Assembly (NCBI GenBank): GCA_000433735.1
Contig: HF998354.1
Location: 50,464 to 68,295 of the forward strand
Length of the DNA: 17,832 nucleotides
DNA from: Clostridium sp. CAG:167
GTDB lineage: Bacteria; Bacillota; Clostridia; Lachnospirales; Lachnospiraceae
Direction of reading: 5' to 3'
Of the stretch, positions 4,855 to 13,426 are shown piece after piece. The position numbers were made by a program, and so were the translations under genes. Below the pieces are notes generated by a model that was not told the DNA's origin, ran no database searches, and worked only from the letters and a program-made list of their open reading frames with translations. The stretch's first letter is position 1. The number at the start of each line of letters is the position of its first letter.

Positions 4855-7503
4855 GTGGAAATTCAAACCGAAAAACTTACTCCCATGATGCAGCAGTACA
4901 TGGAAACTAAAAATCAATATAAAGACTGTATTCTTTTCTACCGTCTGGGTGATTTCTATGAAATGTTCTTTGATGATGCCCTGTGTGTCACCAAAGAACT
5001 GGAATTGACCCTGACCGGTAAAAGCTGCGGTTTAGACGAAAGGGCACCCATGTGTGGTGTCCCCTTTCATTCTGCTGAAAGTTATATTAACCGCCTGGTT
5101 GAACGGGGCTATAAAGTAGCCATCTGTGAGCAGGTAGAAGATCCCAAAAGTGCAAAAGGCTTAGTGAAGAGAGAAGTAATCCGTGTTGTCACTCCGGGAA
5201 CCAACAGTTTTACTTCTTCTTTGGATGAAACAAGAAACAATTATCTTATGGGAATTGTTTCCATTGAGGGGAAATTCGGCATTTCCGTAGTGGATGTTAC
5301 AACCGGAGAATACCTTATGACAGAAGTGGATTCTGTTTCCAAATTGTTAGATGAGATCAACAAATTTACACCTTCTGAGATCATCTGTAATGATACGTTT
5401 TATATCAGTGGTGTGGATATGAATGATCTAAGCAGCCGGCTGGGGATTGTAATTTCTCCTTTAGATCCTTCTTACTTTGACAAGGACAGTTGTCAGCGAG
5501 CGTTGTGCCGCCATTTTAAAGTAAGCACATTAGAAGGACTTGGATTTAAAGAATATGCCATTGGCACGATTGCTGCCGGATCGATCATGCAGTATCTGGA
5601 AGAAACCCAGAAATGTTCTCTGGCTCATATTTCCCACCTGCTTCCTTATCATACCGGAAAATACATGCTGTTGGACCGAAATACCAGGCGAAATCTGGAA
5701 TTAGTAGAAACACTGCGGGAAAAGCAGAAGCGTGGCTCTCTTTTATGGGTACTGGACAAAACAAAAACTGCCATGGGGGCCAGAAAACTCCGTTCCAGTC
5801 TGGAGCAGCCTCTCATCGACAAAGAAACTATTTTACGACGCTATGATGCCATTGATGAATTAAATCAGGATGTGATCACAAGAGAGGAACTGCGAGAATA
5901 TTTGAATCCTGTTTACGACTTGGAGCGTCTTTTAAGCAAGATCAGTTATAAAACCGTAAATCCACGGGATATGATAGCACTGGAATCCTCTCTTTCTATG
6001 CTGCCTCATATCCGCCTTTTATGTTCCAACTTCAAATCTGATCTCTTTCAAGACTTTACACAGAATCTGGATCCTCTGGAAGATGTATACCAGCTGATCC
6101 ACAGTGCAATTGTAGAAGAACCACCTATCTCCGTAAGAGAGGGTGGAATTTTCAAAAATGGCTTCAATGAAGAAATTGATCACTTACGGAACGCCAAAAC
6201 AGAAGGGAAGAACTGGCTGGCAGATCTTGAGACAACAGAAAAAGAACAGACCGGCATAAAAAATCTGCGTATCAAATACAACAAAGTCTTTGGTTATTAC
6301 CTGGAAGTTACCAAATCTTTTGTTAACCAGGTACCGGACACATGGATCCGGAAGCAGACTTTGACCAATGCTGAGCGTTATACAACACCAGAATTAAAAG
6401 AGATGGAAGATACTATTTTAGGTGCAGAAGACCGTTTGTACAATCTGGAATATGCCGTCTTTTGCCAGTTGCGGGAAGAGATTTTCCAGCAGATGGATCG
6501 TATCCAGCAGACAGCCTCTGTCATCGCATCCATTGATATGATTGCTTCTCTGGCCTATGTGGCAGAGCACAATCATTATGTACGGCCTAAACTGAACAAC
6601 AAAGGGATCCTTCGTATCAAAGACGGCCGTCATCCGGTTATTGAACAAATGATCGCCCATGATATGTTTATACCAAATGATACCTTTCTGGATGAAGATT
6701 CCCACCGGCTTGTAATCATTACAGGTCCTAATATGGCCGGTAAATCTACCTATATGCGTCAGACGGCACTGATCGTGTTAATGGCTCAGTTAGGTTCTTT
6801 TGTTCCGGCCAGCCAGGCAGATATATCACTGGTGGACCGTATTTTCACCCGGGTTGGTGCATCCGATGACCTAGCAAGCGGCCAAAGTACTTTTATGGTA
6901 GAAATGACAGAAGTTGCAAATATTTTACATAATGCCACTAAAAACAGCCTTATTATCCTGGACGAAATAGGCCGTGGAACCAGCACCTTTGACGGATTAA
7001 GCATTGCCTGGTCAGTGGTAGAACATATTGTAGACAAAAAACTCATCGGTGCCAAAACCCTGTTTGCCACCCATTATCATGAACTGACCGAACTGGAAGG
7101 CAAACTGGAAGGGGTACAAAATTACTGCATCGCCGTAAAAGAAGATGGCGAAGATATTGTTTTTCTACACAAGATCGTAAAGGGCGGAGCCGATAAGAGT
7201 TACGGAATCCAGGTTGCCAAATTAGCAGGTGTACCGGAGCAGGTTTTGATCCGCGCCCGGGAAATTGCCGATCAGCTGGAAAACAAAGATGCTCTGTCTC
7301 TGGACGGAGTAGTAAACCAGATGGCAGTTTCCTCCCCTGGGGAAAAGACCATGAACCAGTTATCTATTTTTGATACAATGGGCAATGACCAGACAGACGA
7401 TATTCTCTTCGAATTACGGGATATCGATCTTTCCAGAGTCACCCCGATGGACGCAATGAATTTAGTATATAAATGGCAGAAGAGCCTTCAGGAGCGATGG
7501 TAA
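4855..7503 (+). CDS. mutS: DNA mismatch recognition ATPase MutS
   Basis: MutS is a cytoplasmic dimer that detects base mismatches and small loops and recruits MutL. The protein has 882 residues with the full MutS1 layout. The N-terminal mismatch-binding domain has the F34-Y35-E36 wedge motif (LGDFYEMFFDDA), followed by connector, lever and clamp regions (VREGGIFKNGFNEEIDHL, RYTTPELKEMEDTILGAEDRL). The C-terminal ABC ATPase has Walker A GPNMAGKST (624-632), Walker B D703-E704 (ILDEIGRGTSTFDG) and ATHYHELT. The start is taken as GTG 4855, with AAGGA (4840-4844) 10 nt upstream. It places F34/E36 near the E. coli positions F36/E38. An in-frame GTG at 4837 is possible but lacks a ribosome site. 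The gene follows the SH3b gene by 4 bp and precedes mutL by 1 bp, so coupled expression is likely. Confidence 0.98.
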   Translation: MEIQTEKLTPMMQQYMETKNQYKDCILFYRLGDFYEMFFDDALCVTKELELTLTGKSCGLDERAPMCGVPFHSAESYINRLVERGYKVAICEQVEDPKSAKGLVKREVIRVVTPGTNSFTSSLDETRNNYLMGIVSIEGKFGISVVDVTTGEYLMTEVDSVSKLLDEINKFTPSEIICNDTFYISGVDMNDLSSRLGIVISPLDPSYFDKDSCQRALCRHFKVSTLEGLGFKEYAIGTIAAGSIMQYLEETQKCSLAHISHLLPYHTGKYMLLDRNTRRNLELVETLREKQKRGSLLWVLDKTKTAMGARKLRSSLEQPLIDKETILRRYDAIDELNQDVITREELREYLNPVYDLERLLSKISYKTVNPRDMIALESSLSMLPHIRLLCSNFKSDLFQDFTQNLDPLEDVYQLIHSAIVEEPPISVREGGIFKNGFNEEIDHLRNAKTEGKNWLADLETTEKEQTGIKNLRIKYNKVFGYYLEVTKSFVNQVPDTWIRKQTLTNAERYTTPELKEMEDTILGAEDRLYNLEYAVFCQLREEIFQQMDRIQQTASVIASIDMIASLAYVAEHNHYVRPKLNNKGILRIKDGRHPVIEQMIAHDMFIPNDTFLDEDSHRLVIITGPNMAGKSTYMRQTALIVLMAQLGSFVPASQADISLVDRIFTRVGASDDLASGQSTFMVEMTEVANILHNATKNSLIILDEIGRGTSTFDGLSIAWSVVEHIVDKKLIGAKTLFATHYHELTELEGKLEGVQNYCIAVKEDGEDIVFLHKIVKGGADKSYGIQVAKLAGVPEQVLIRAREIADQLENKDALSLDGVVNQMAVSSPGEKTMNQLSIFDTMGNDQTDDILFELRDIDLSRVTPMDAMNLVYKWQKSLQERW

Positions 7504-7504
7504 A

Positions 7505-9301
7505 ATGATACAGGTACTTGATCAGGAAACAATTAATCATATCGCAGCCGGCGAGGTAGTAGAACGCCCGGCTGCCGTTGTCAAAGAACTTATCGAAAAC
7601 TCTATGGATGCCGGTGCCACCGCCATTACGGTGGAAATAAAAGAAGGTGGCATTTCTTTTATCCGTGTAACCGATAACGGAAGCGGCATCCGCCGTGACG
7701 AGATCAAAACTGCTTTTCTCCGTCACGCAACCAGTAAAATCCAATCACTGGAAGATTTGTTAACGATCCACAGCCTGGGATTTCGCGGCGAGGCTTTATC
7801 CAGCATCGCCGCTGTTTCCCAGGTTGAATTAATTTCAAAGGAAACCGATGAGATCACGGGCGTGCGTTACGAGATTCATGGTGGAAGAGAAGTGGCATTT
7901 GAGGAAGTAGGATGTCCATCCGGTACCACTTTTATTGTCCGCAATCTCTTCTACAATACTCCTGCCAGAAAAAAGTTTTTGAAATCAAAAATAACCGAAG
8001 GAAATTATATCCAGGATCTGATCCTCCGTTACTCCCTCTGTAAAACGAAAATACGTTTTACTTTTATTGCAGACGGAAAAACTAAGATTCAGACCAATGG
8101 AGATGACCAGTTGAAAACCAATATTTTTTACAATTATGGTTCCGATCTCACAAAACACATTGTAGAATTATCTTCCCAGTCAGCCCACGCTGTTCTAAGC
8201 GGATATATCGGTACCCCCGATCTTTCCCGAGGCAACCGTGGTTTTATGAATTATTATGTAAACGGCCGTTATATAAAAAGCCCTGTTATTACCAAGGCAA
8301 TCGAAGATGCCTATAAGGAATTTCTGATGAATCACAGGTATCCCTTTGTTGTACTGTCTCTCACAATTGACAGCCGTCTTATTGATGTAAATGTCCATCC
8401 AACTAAAATGGAGATCCGTTTTTCCGACCAGGAGGAGATTTATAATCTTTTTTATAACAGCATTTATAACCGCTTAAAGAAAATGACGCTGATCCCGGAA
8501 GCGACGCTGGACACCGTTCCATCTGCCAAAGAACAAAAAAAAGAGAAAATCTTATACCAGAAAACGATTCAAAAAACACCGGAACCTTTTGAACAGATCC
8601 GCCAAAAAACAGAGTACCATCCACCGGCTGCACCACAAAAAGAACCGGAACCAAAACCTGAGTCTGCGCCAGTCTTTACCCAGACCAATCTGTTTAAAGA
8701 AGAAATCATAAAAGATGAGGTTCCTGTTTTCCGTATTATCGGACAGGTCTTTGACACTTACTGGCTGCTGGAATATCAGAACGAACTTTTGATCATCGAC
8801 CAGCACGCCGCTCATGAAAAGGTATTATTTGAAAAACTGATGAAGCGGATGAAAGAAAAAACTCCGTTGACCCAGACACTGATCACTCCGATGGTCATTA
8901 CTCTGTCAGGCAGAGAACTATCTGTTCTGGAAGAAAATCTTTCGGTTTTCGAACAGATTGGCTTTACACTGGAACCTTTTGGAGACAGAGAATACCTGAT
9001 CACCGGGATCCCGGCTGACTTTCTTAACATTCCATCTAAGGAACTGTTTCTTGAAATGCTGGACTCAATGTTAGAACAGGGATCCAAAGCAACGGACACA
9101 GAATTGGTGCTGGATCATTGTGCCACCATGGCATGTAAAGCTGCTGTAAAAGGTAACAACCGCCTTTCTTTTTCTGAGGCCAAAAAGTTATTTGAAGAGA
9201 TGCTTCAAATGGAGCAGCCTTATCACTGTCCTCACGGCCGTCCTACTACCATTGCCATGAGCAAATATGAATTTGAAAAGAAATTTAAGCGGATTCTATA
9301 G
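7505..9301 (+). CDS. mutL: DNA mismatch repair protein MutL with endonuclease motif
   Basis: MutL couples mismatch recognition to strand removal. The protein has 598 residues. The N-terminal GHKL ATPase shows E28 and N32 (VKELIENSMDAGATA), D57-NGSG and GFRGEAL (92-98). A charged, proline-rich linker spans about 330-410. The C-terminal dimerisation/endonuclease domain has DQHA-x2-E-x4-E beginning at D432 (DQHAAHEKVLFE), the ACK motif at 543-545 and CPHGRP at 575-580. These are the metal-binding motifs of nicking MutL proteins found in bacteria without MutH. This implies a MutH-independent repair pathway. AGGAG inside the mutS end (7491-7495) serves as its ribosome site, and the gene begins one base after the mutS stop. 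miaA follows 16 bp downstream. Confidence 0.98.
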   Translation: MIQVLDQETINHIAAGEVVERPAAVVKELIENSMDAGATAITVEIKEGGISFIRVTDNGSGIRRDEIKTAFLRHATSKIQSLEDLLTIHSLGFRGEALSSIAAVSQVELISKETDEITGVRYEIHGGREVAFEEVGCPSGTTFIVRNLFYNTPARKKFLKSKITEGNYIQDLILRYSLCKTKIRFTFIADGKTKIQTNGDDQLKTNIFYNYGSDLTKHIVELSSQSAHAVLSGYIGTPDLSRGNRGFMNYYVNGRYIKSPVITKAIEDAYKEFLMNHRYPFVVLSLTIDSRLIDVNVHPTKMEIRFSDQEEIYNLFYNSIYNRLKKMTLIPEATLDTVPSAKEQKKEKILYQKTIQKTPEPFEQIRQKTEYHPPAAPQKEPEPKPESAPVFTQTNLFKEEIIKDEVPVFRIIGQVFDTYWLLEYQNELLIIDQHAAHEKVLFEKLMKRMKEKTPLTQTLITPMVITLSGRELSVLEENLSVFEQIGFTLEPFGDREYLITGIPADFLNIPSKELFLEMLDSMLEQGSKATDTELVLDHCATMACKAAVKGNNRLSFSEAKKLFEEMLQMEQPYHCPHGRPTTIAMSKYEFEKKFKRIL

Positions 9302-9317
9302 AGACAGGAGAGTATTT

Positions 9318-10271
9318 ATGGAACAAAACGAAAAAAAACCTTTGATCATACTAACCGGCCCTACCGCCGTAGGTAAGACCGAACTCTCTATTGAGCTGGC
9401 AAAAGCGGTTAATGGAGAGATTCTCTCTGCCGATTCTATGCAAGTATACCGTGGCATGGACATCGGCACAGCCAAAATTACAAAAGAAGAGATGCAGGGG
9501 ATTCCACACTATATGATTGACGAACTGGATCCGGACGAAGAATTTAATGTATATATTTTTCAGGAAAAAATACGCCGTTACATGACAGACATTTACGACC
9601 GTGGAAAAATTCCTATTCTTACCGGAGGAACCGGATTCTATATTCAGGCCATCCTGTACGATATCGCTTTTACGCAAACCCCTTCTGATCCGTCCTATCG
9701 TTTATCTTTACAAAGACAGGCAGATGAACAGGGAGTGCAGGCTTTGTATGAGAGATTAAAAGAAGTTGACCCGGTGTATGCCGCCACACTTCACGCCAAT
9801 AATGTAAAGCGGGTGATCCGCGCATTAGAATACTATCATTTTACCGGAGAAAAGTTTTCCGTGCACAATGAGCGTGAATCCCAACGGGTTTCACCTTACA
9901 ACTTTGCATATTTTGTACTGACTATGAACCGCCAGACTCTCTATAAGCGTATTGATACAAGAATCGACCAGATGATGGATGCCGGTCTTTATGATGAGGT
10001 AGCCTCATTGCTAAACAAAGGACTGGATCCTTCCCTTGTTTCTATGCAGGGACTTGGCTATAAGGAACTGGTACCCGCCATCCGGGGGGATATTTCTCTG
10101 GATGAAGCTGTCTGTACACTGAAGAGGGACACAAGACATTTTGCCAAACGGCAGCTCACCTGGTTTCGCCGGGAAAAAGATGTCTGCTACCTTGACAAAG
10201 ACATTTACAAAGACACTCAGCAGTTATTGACTGTGATCAAAAAAGAACTGAAAAATAAGGACATACTATAA
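9318..10271 (+). CDS. miaA: tRNA dimethylallyltransferase MiaA
   Basis: MiaA transfers the dimethylallyl group of DMAPP to N6 of A37 in tRNAs that read UNN codons, the first step towards ms2i6A. The protein has 317 residues, the normal length. The P-loop is GPTAVGKT (14-21). DSMQVYRGMDIGTAK (39-53) carries the conserved Asp and the tRNA-recognition segment. GGTGFYIQA spans 103-111, then come RVIRALEYYHFTGEKFS and the C-terminal TRHFAKRQLTWFRR. The frame is open 17 codons further upstream, within the mutL end. ATG 9318 is chosen because AGGAG (9306-9310) stands 7 nt before it and the fold begins directly after. It is downstream of mutL, as in many bacteria, and followed by a ynbB-like gene with no hfq between them. 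Confidence 0.97.
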   Translation: MEQNEKKPLIILTGPTAVGKTELSIELAKAVNGEILSADSMQVYRGMDIGTAKITKEEMQGIPHYMIDELDPDEEFNVYIFQEKIRRYMTDIYDRGKIPILTGGTGFYIQAILYDIAFTQTPSDPSYRLSLQRQADEQGVQALYERLKEVDPVYAATLHANNVKRVIRALEYYHFTGEKFSVHNERESQRVSPYNFAYFVLTMNRQTLYKRIDTRIDQMMDAGLYDEVASLLNKGLDPSLVSMQGLGYKELVPAIRGDISLDEAVCTLKRDTRHFAKRQLTWFRREKDVCYLDKDIYKDTQQLLTVIKKELKNKDIL

Positions 10272-10292
10272 AAATAAGCGAGGATTATAAAA

Positions 10293-11582
10293 ATGAACCG
10301 AGAAGAAATGTATCAACAATTTGGAATATCTGCCGATGTACTTGCTCTGGGCAAAGAAGTATTACATGACATAGAAGACCGTTTTGCGTCCATTGACGAG
10401 CGGGCCGAGATCAATCAGTTGAAGGTGATCCATGCCATGCAGAAAAACCGTGTCAGTGAAAGCCACCTGTGGGGTTCTACCGGATACGGTTATAATGACA
10501 GCGGTCGGGACACACTGGAAAAAGTATATGCGGATATTTTCCATTGTGAAGATGCCTTGGTCCGCTCTCAGATTACTTGTGGAACTCATGCACTGACCAT
10601 CGCCTTAAGTTCCATTCTCCGCCCAGGAGATGAGCTTCTTTCTCCTGTAGGCAAGCCATATGATACACTGGAAGGCATTATCGGAATGGAGGGAACTCAT
10701 ACCAAAGGATCTCTGAAAGAATTTGGCATTTCCTACCGCCAGGTGGACCTTGTAGGTGACAGCGAATTTGATTACGAGGGAATCCGTCAGGCTATCAACG
10801 AAAAGACAAAATTAGTTACCATCCAGCGTTCCAAAGGGTATGCCCTGCGAAAAACTTTTTCCGTTGATCAGATCGGAAAACTGATCCGGTTTATCAAATC
10901 TGTAAAAAGCGATGTGATCTGCATGGTAGATAACTGCTACGGTGAATTTGTAGAAACCATTGAACCTACCGATGTAGGTGCTGACCTTTGTGTTGGTTCC
11001 CTTATTAAAAATCCAGGTGGCGGTCTGGCTCCTTTGGGCGGATATATTGCAGGCCGCAAAGATCTGGTAGAACTGGCTGCCTACCGGCTGACTGCACCGG
11101 GTCTTGGCAAAGAAGTAGGAGCTTCCCTGCAGGTTAACAGCAGTTTTTACCAGGGACTTTTCCTTGCCCCAACCGTTGTTGCCAGTGCTTTAAAATCCGC
11201 CATTTTTGCTGCCAATCTGTATGAGCGGCTTGGCTTTACAGCCAGTCCTTCCGGATCCGAAGAGAGACACGATATTATACAGGCCATTGCCTTTAAAAGT
11301 CCGGAACGGGTTATTTCTTTCTGCCAGGGTATCCAGCAGGCTGCTCCGGTAGATTCCTATGTCCTGCCTGAGCCATATGCTATGCCCGGATACCACAGTG
11401 ATGTGATTATGGCAGCCGGCGCGTTTGTACAAGGTTCCTCCATTGAACTAAGTGCCGATGCACCGATTGAACCGCCTTACAGCGTTTTCTTCCAGGGCGG
11501 CATTACCTGGCCTCATGGTAAATTAGGTATTTTAAAAACACTGCAGAACATGCTGGACGGTGGATTTGTCACATTACCTTAA
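10293..11582 (+). CDS. ynbB: PLP-dependent enzyme of the YnbB / methionine gamma-lyase-like family
   Basis: This 429-residue protein has the fold-type I aminotransferase-like layout of the family sometimes labelled methionine gamma-lyase or aluminium resistance protein. Visible features are the substrate/PLP region HLWGSTGYGYNDSGRD, RSQITCGTHALTIAL, the cofactor-ring Asp segment CMVDNCYGEFVE, and the Schiff-base lysine candidate K239 in GSLIKNPGGGLAPLGGYIAG. The C-terminal part ends with an AxAPIEPPYSVFFQGG-type segment. The true substrate is not known to me; the lyase name is a family label, not a demonstrated activity. It starts 21 bp after miaA with GAGG 9 nt before the ATG. In B. subtilis ynbB also lies near miaA, which supports the symbol. 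It is the last gene of the operon; I see no clear hairpin terminator after it. Confidence 0.9.
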   Translation: MNREEMYQQFGISADVLALGKEVLHDIEDRFASIDERAEINQLKVIHAMQKNRVSESHLWGSTGYGYNDSGRDTLEKVYADIFHCEDALVRSQITCGTHALTIALSSILRPGDELLSPVGKPYDTLEGIIGMEGTHTKGSLKEFGISYRQVDLVGDSEFDYEGIRQAINEKTKLVTIQRSKGYALRKTFSVDQIGKLIRFIKSVKSDVICMVDNCYGEFVETIEPTDVGADLCVGSLIKNPGGGLAPLGGYIAGRKDLVELAAYRLTAPGLGKEVGASLQVNSSFYQGLFLAPTVVASALKSAIFAANLYERLGFTASPSGSEERHDIIQAIAFKSPERVISFCQGIQQAAPVDSYVLPEPYAMPGYHSDVIMAAGAFVQGSSIELSADAPIEPPYSVFFQGGITWPHGKLGILKTLQNMLDGGFVTLP

Positions 11583-11613
11583 CTCGTGACGAAAAAAACC
11601 GAAAACCAAAAAG

Positions 11614-11667
11614 AAAATATCTGTGAAACAGTGTACAATTTTGGAATATTATGCTAAAATATCTGTG
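11614..11667 (+). repeat. 12-bp direct repeat flanking the radC promoter
   Basis: AAAATATCTGTG occurs at 11614-11625 and again at 11656-11667, 42 bp apart (about four helical turns). The second copy overlaps the -10 box and probable start site of the radC promoter. It could be chance in AT-rich DNA. Confidence 0.5.
11632..11660 (+). promoter_or_regulatory. Candidate promoter of radC-mreBCD-mrdA-minC
   Basis: The -35 element TGTACA (11632-11637), a 17-bp spacer and the -10 element TAAAAT (11655-11660) are preceded by TGC, giving an extended -10 (TGnTAAAAT). Transcription would start about 35 bp before radC. Confidence 0.6.
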
Positions 11668-11702
11668 TTTGATTATTTTAGGATTGGCTTTCTGTACAAA
11701 GT

Positions 11703-12392
11703 ATGAAAAAAATGAAAGAATTACCTGTATCTGAAATGCCATATGAGAAATGCATAGAAAAAGGACCATCTTTTTTATCTGATGCGGAACTTTTAGCCGT
11801 TATCCTGCGAACTGGTTCCCAAGGTAAAAACAGCCTGGCCCTGGCTACCGAACTTCTTACCCTGCATCCATCTTACAAGGGACTTGTGGGATTATACCAC
11901 CTGACTCTGCCGGATCTGGTAAAAGTAAGCGGGATTGGCCGGATCAAAGGAGTCCAGATCTTATGTGCCCTGGAATTAGCCAAGCGGTTAGTCCACGCCA
12001 CAAAAGAAGATCATTCTCCCTTGCAGACACCGGAAGATGCAGCCAGGTATTTTATGCAGGAAATGAGAATGCTGGATAAAGAACATCTGTATGCAGCCTA
12101 TTTGGATGCCAGCGGGCGCCTGCTGCACTGGGATGTGGTGTTTATCGGTACGATACGCAGTGCGGTAGCAAACCCAAGAGAGATCCTGCGGCTTGCTCTG
12201 CAGTATGATGCAGCTCATTACATTATATTACATAATCACCCCAGCGGTGATCCAAAGCCCAGTCCTGAAGACATTCAGATAACAAAGAAGCTGGTACAAG
12301 CCTCTGAACTGATAAATATTCCCTTAGTGGATCATATTATTATCGGTGATAATAGATATGTAAGTTTCAGAGAACAGGGGCTTATGAAATAG
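11703..12392 (+). CDS. radC: RadC/YeeS-family JAB1/MPN-domain protein
   Basis: This 229-residue protein has the standard RadC layout. An N-terminal helix-hairpin-helix region (LSDAELLAVILRTGSQGKNS, then LVKVSGIGRIKGVQILCALELAKRL) is followed by a JAB1/MPN-type metal domain. Its HxHxnD signature is visible as H177, H179 and D190 (HNHPSGDPKPSPED). The C terminus DHIIIGDNRYVSFREQG is typical. The historical link to radiation resistance is not well supported, and the function of the family is unsettled. ATG 11703 and ATG 11712 are both in frame, and neither has a clear Shine-Dalgarno (AGGA near 11680 is too far), so the start is uncertain by 3 codons. mreB follows 26 bp later. The radC-mreBCD order is widespread in Firmicutes. 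Confidence 0.94.
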   Translation: MKKMKELPVSEMPYEKCIEKGPSFLSDAELLAVILRTGSQGKNSLALATELLTLHPSYKGLVGLYHLTLPDLVKVSGIGRIKGVQILCALELAKRLVHATKEDHSPLQTPEDAARYFMQEMRMLDKEHLYAAYLDASGRLLHWDVVFIGTIRSAVANPREILRLALQYDAAHYIILHNHPSGDPKPSPEDIQITKKLVQASELINIPLVDHIIIGDNRYVSFREQGLMK

Positions 12393-12418
12393 AACAATCG
12401 AAGAGAGGAAGTTAAAGT

Positions 12419-13411
12419 ATGTCAGGAAAAGCAATTGGAATTGATTTTGGTACAAGTTCTATTAAATTTTATAAGAATGGAGAGGGCGTTATCTTACACG
12501 AAAAAAATGTAATCGCCGTTTACAACAAAATCCACACCTTTGCCGTGGGAAATGAAGCCTTTGAAATGTATGAAAAGGCTCCTGCTAACATTGAAGTATC
12601 ATATCCTGTAAAAAACGGTGTAATAGCAGATATCGGAAATATGCAGGCTATGATTGATTATTTCTTTGAAGAATTAGACGGAAAGCGCAAATTAAAAGGA
12701 GCCGATTATTATATTGCAGTTCCTACTGATATTACAGAAGTTGAAAAAAGAGCTTATTTTGATCTGATCTCCAATACAAATTTAAAACCACGAAAAATTC
12801 ATGTAGTGGAAAAACCTATTGCAGATGCCTTGGGTATGAATCTGGATATTACCAAATCCACAGGAACTCTGGTAGTGGATATTGGTGCCAACACAACCGA
12901 GATCTCTGTATTATCTCTTGGCGGCATTGTATTAAGCCGTCTCATTGCAGTAGGTGGCAACAAATTTGATGAAGCCATTATCGGCAAGATCAAGAAAGAT
13001 AAAAACTTTGTCATCGGCGAAAAAACTGCAGAACAGATCAAGATCACCATTGGTTCTGCCTATGCTACCGATGAGACTATGGATATCTGCGGCCGCAATC
13101 TGGTAACCGGACTTCCAAGCGAAGTAACGGTAAATGGATCCGAGATCCATGATGCCTTAAGTGAGCACTTTCAGAGCATCGTAGACAACATCAAGATCAT
13201 TCTGGAGCGCACACCACCGGAAATTTCCGCGGATATTTACAAGTCCGGCGTATATATTACCGGTGGTTCCAGCCGTATCAAGGACCTTGGCAAATTTATT
13301 TATGACCAGATCGGACTCCGCGTCAATCTTTGTGAAGAGCCGGAGAGTACGGTTATCATCGGTCTTGGTTCCATTATTGAAGACCCTCAGCTGGCCAAAT
13401 TAACTTTGTAA
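12419..13411 (+). CDS. mreB: MreB family actin-like rod-shape protein (divergent)
   Basis: MreB forms membrane-bound filaments that guide lateral wall synthesis. The protein has 330 residues, the usual length. The phosphate-1 motif IGIDFGTSSIKFY is at the N terminus. A glutamate corresponding to the catalytic position is E131 (HVVEKPIADALG). The phosphate-2 motif is DIGANTTE (154-161), followed by SLGGIVLSRLIAVGGNKFDEAI. GEKTAEQIKITIGSA and the adenosine motif GVYITGGSSRI also match. The phosphate-2 loop normally reads DIGGGTTE, so two glycines are replaced here, and the EP of the catalytic helix reads EKP. The sequence is otherwise clearly MreB, and its place just before mreC, mreD and mrdA confirms the assignment over other actin-like proteins. 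GAGGAAG stands upstream of the ATG. Confidence 0.93.
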   Translation: MSGKAIGIDFGTSSIKFYKNGEGVILHEKNVIAVYNKIHTFAVGNEAFEMYEKAPANIEVSYPVKNGVIADIGNMQAMIDYFFEELDGKRKLKGADYYIAVPTDITEVEKRAYFDLISNTNLKPRKIHVVEKPIADALGMNLDITKSTGTLVVDIGANTTEISVLSLGGIVLSRLIAVGGNKFDEAIIGKIKKDKNFVIGEKTAEQIKITIGSAYATDETMDICGRNLVTGLPSEVTVNGSEIHDALSEHFQSIVDNIKIILERTPPEISADIYKSGVYITGGSSRIKDLGKFIYDQIGLRVNLCEEPESTVIIGLGSIIEDPQLAKLTL

Positions 13412-13426
13412 TCCGGAGGGAAGAAC

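Larger units (their letters stand above)
11583..11702. other. Intergenic region between ynbB and radC
   Basis: These 120 AT-rich bases separate the mutSL operon from the radC-mre block. They hold a candidate promoter (11632-11660) and a 12-bp direct repeat. I see only short stems (e.g. CTGT/ACAG at 11621-11631) and no convincing terminator, so read-through from ynbB into radC is possible. Confidence 0.6.

Noticed and set aside
8403..8815. Several open frames antisense to the mutL linker
   Set aside because: They overlap one another in different frames and reflect the low-complexity Pro/Lys/Glu linker rather than genes.
11583..11640. Terminator after the ynbB-like gene
   Set aside because: Only 4-5 bp stems can be drawn and no U-run follows a stable hairpin.
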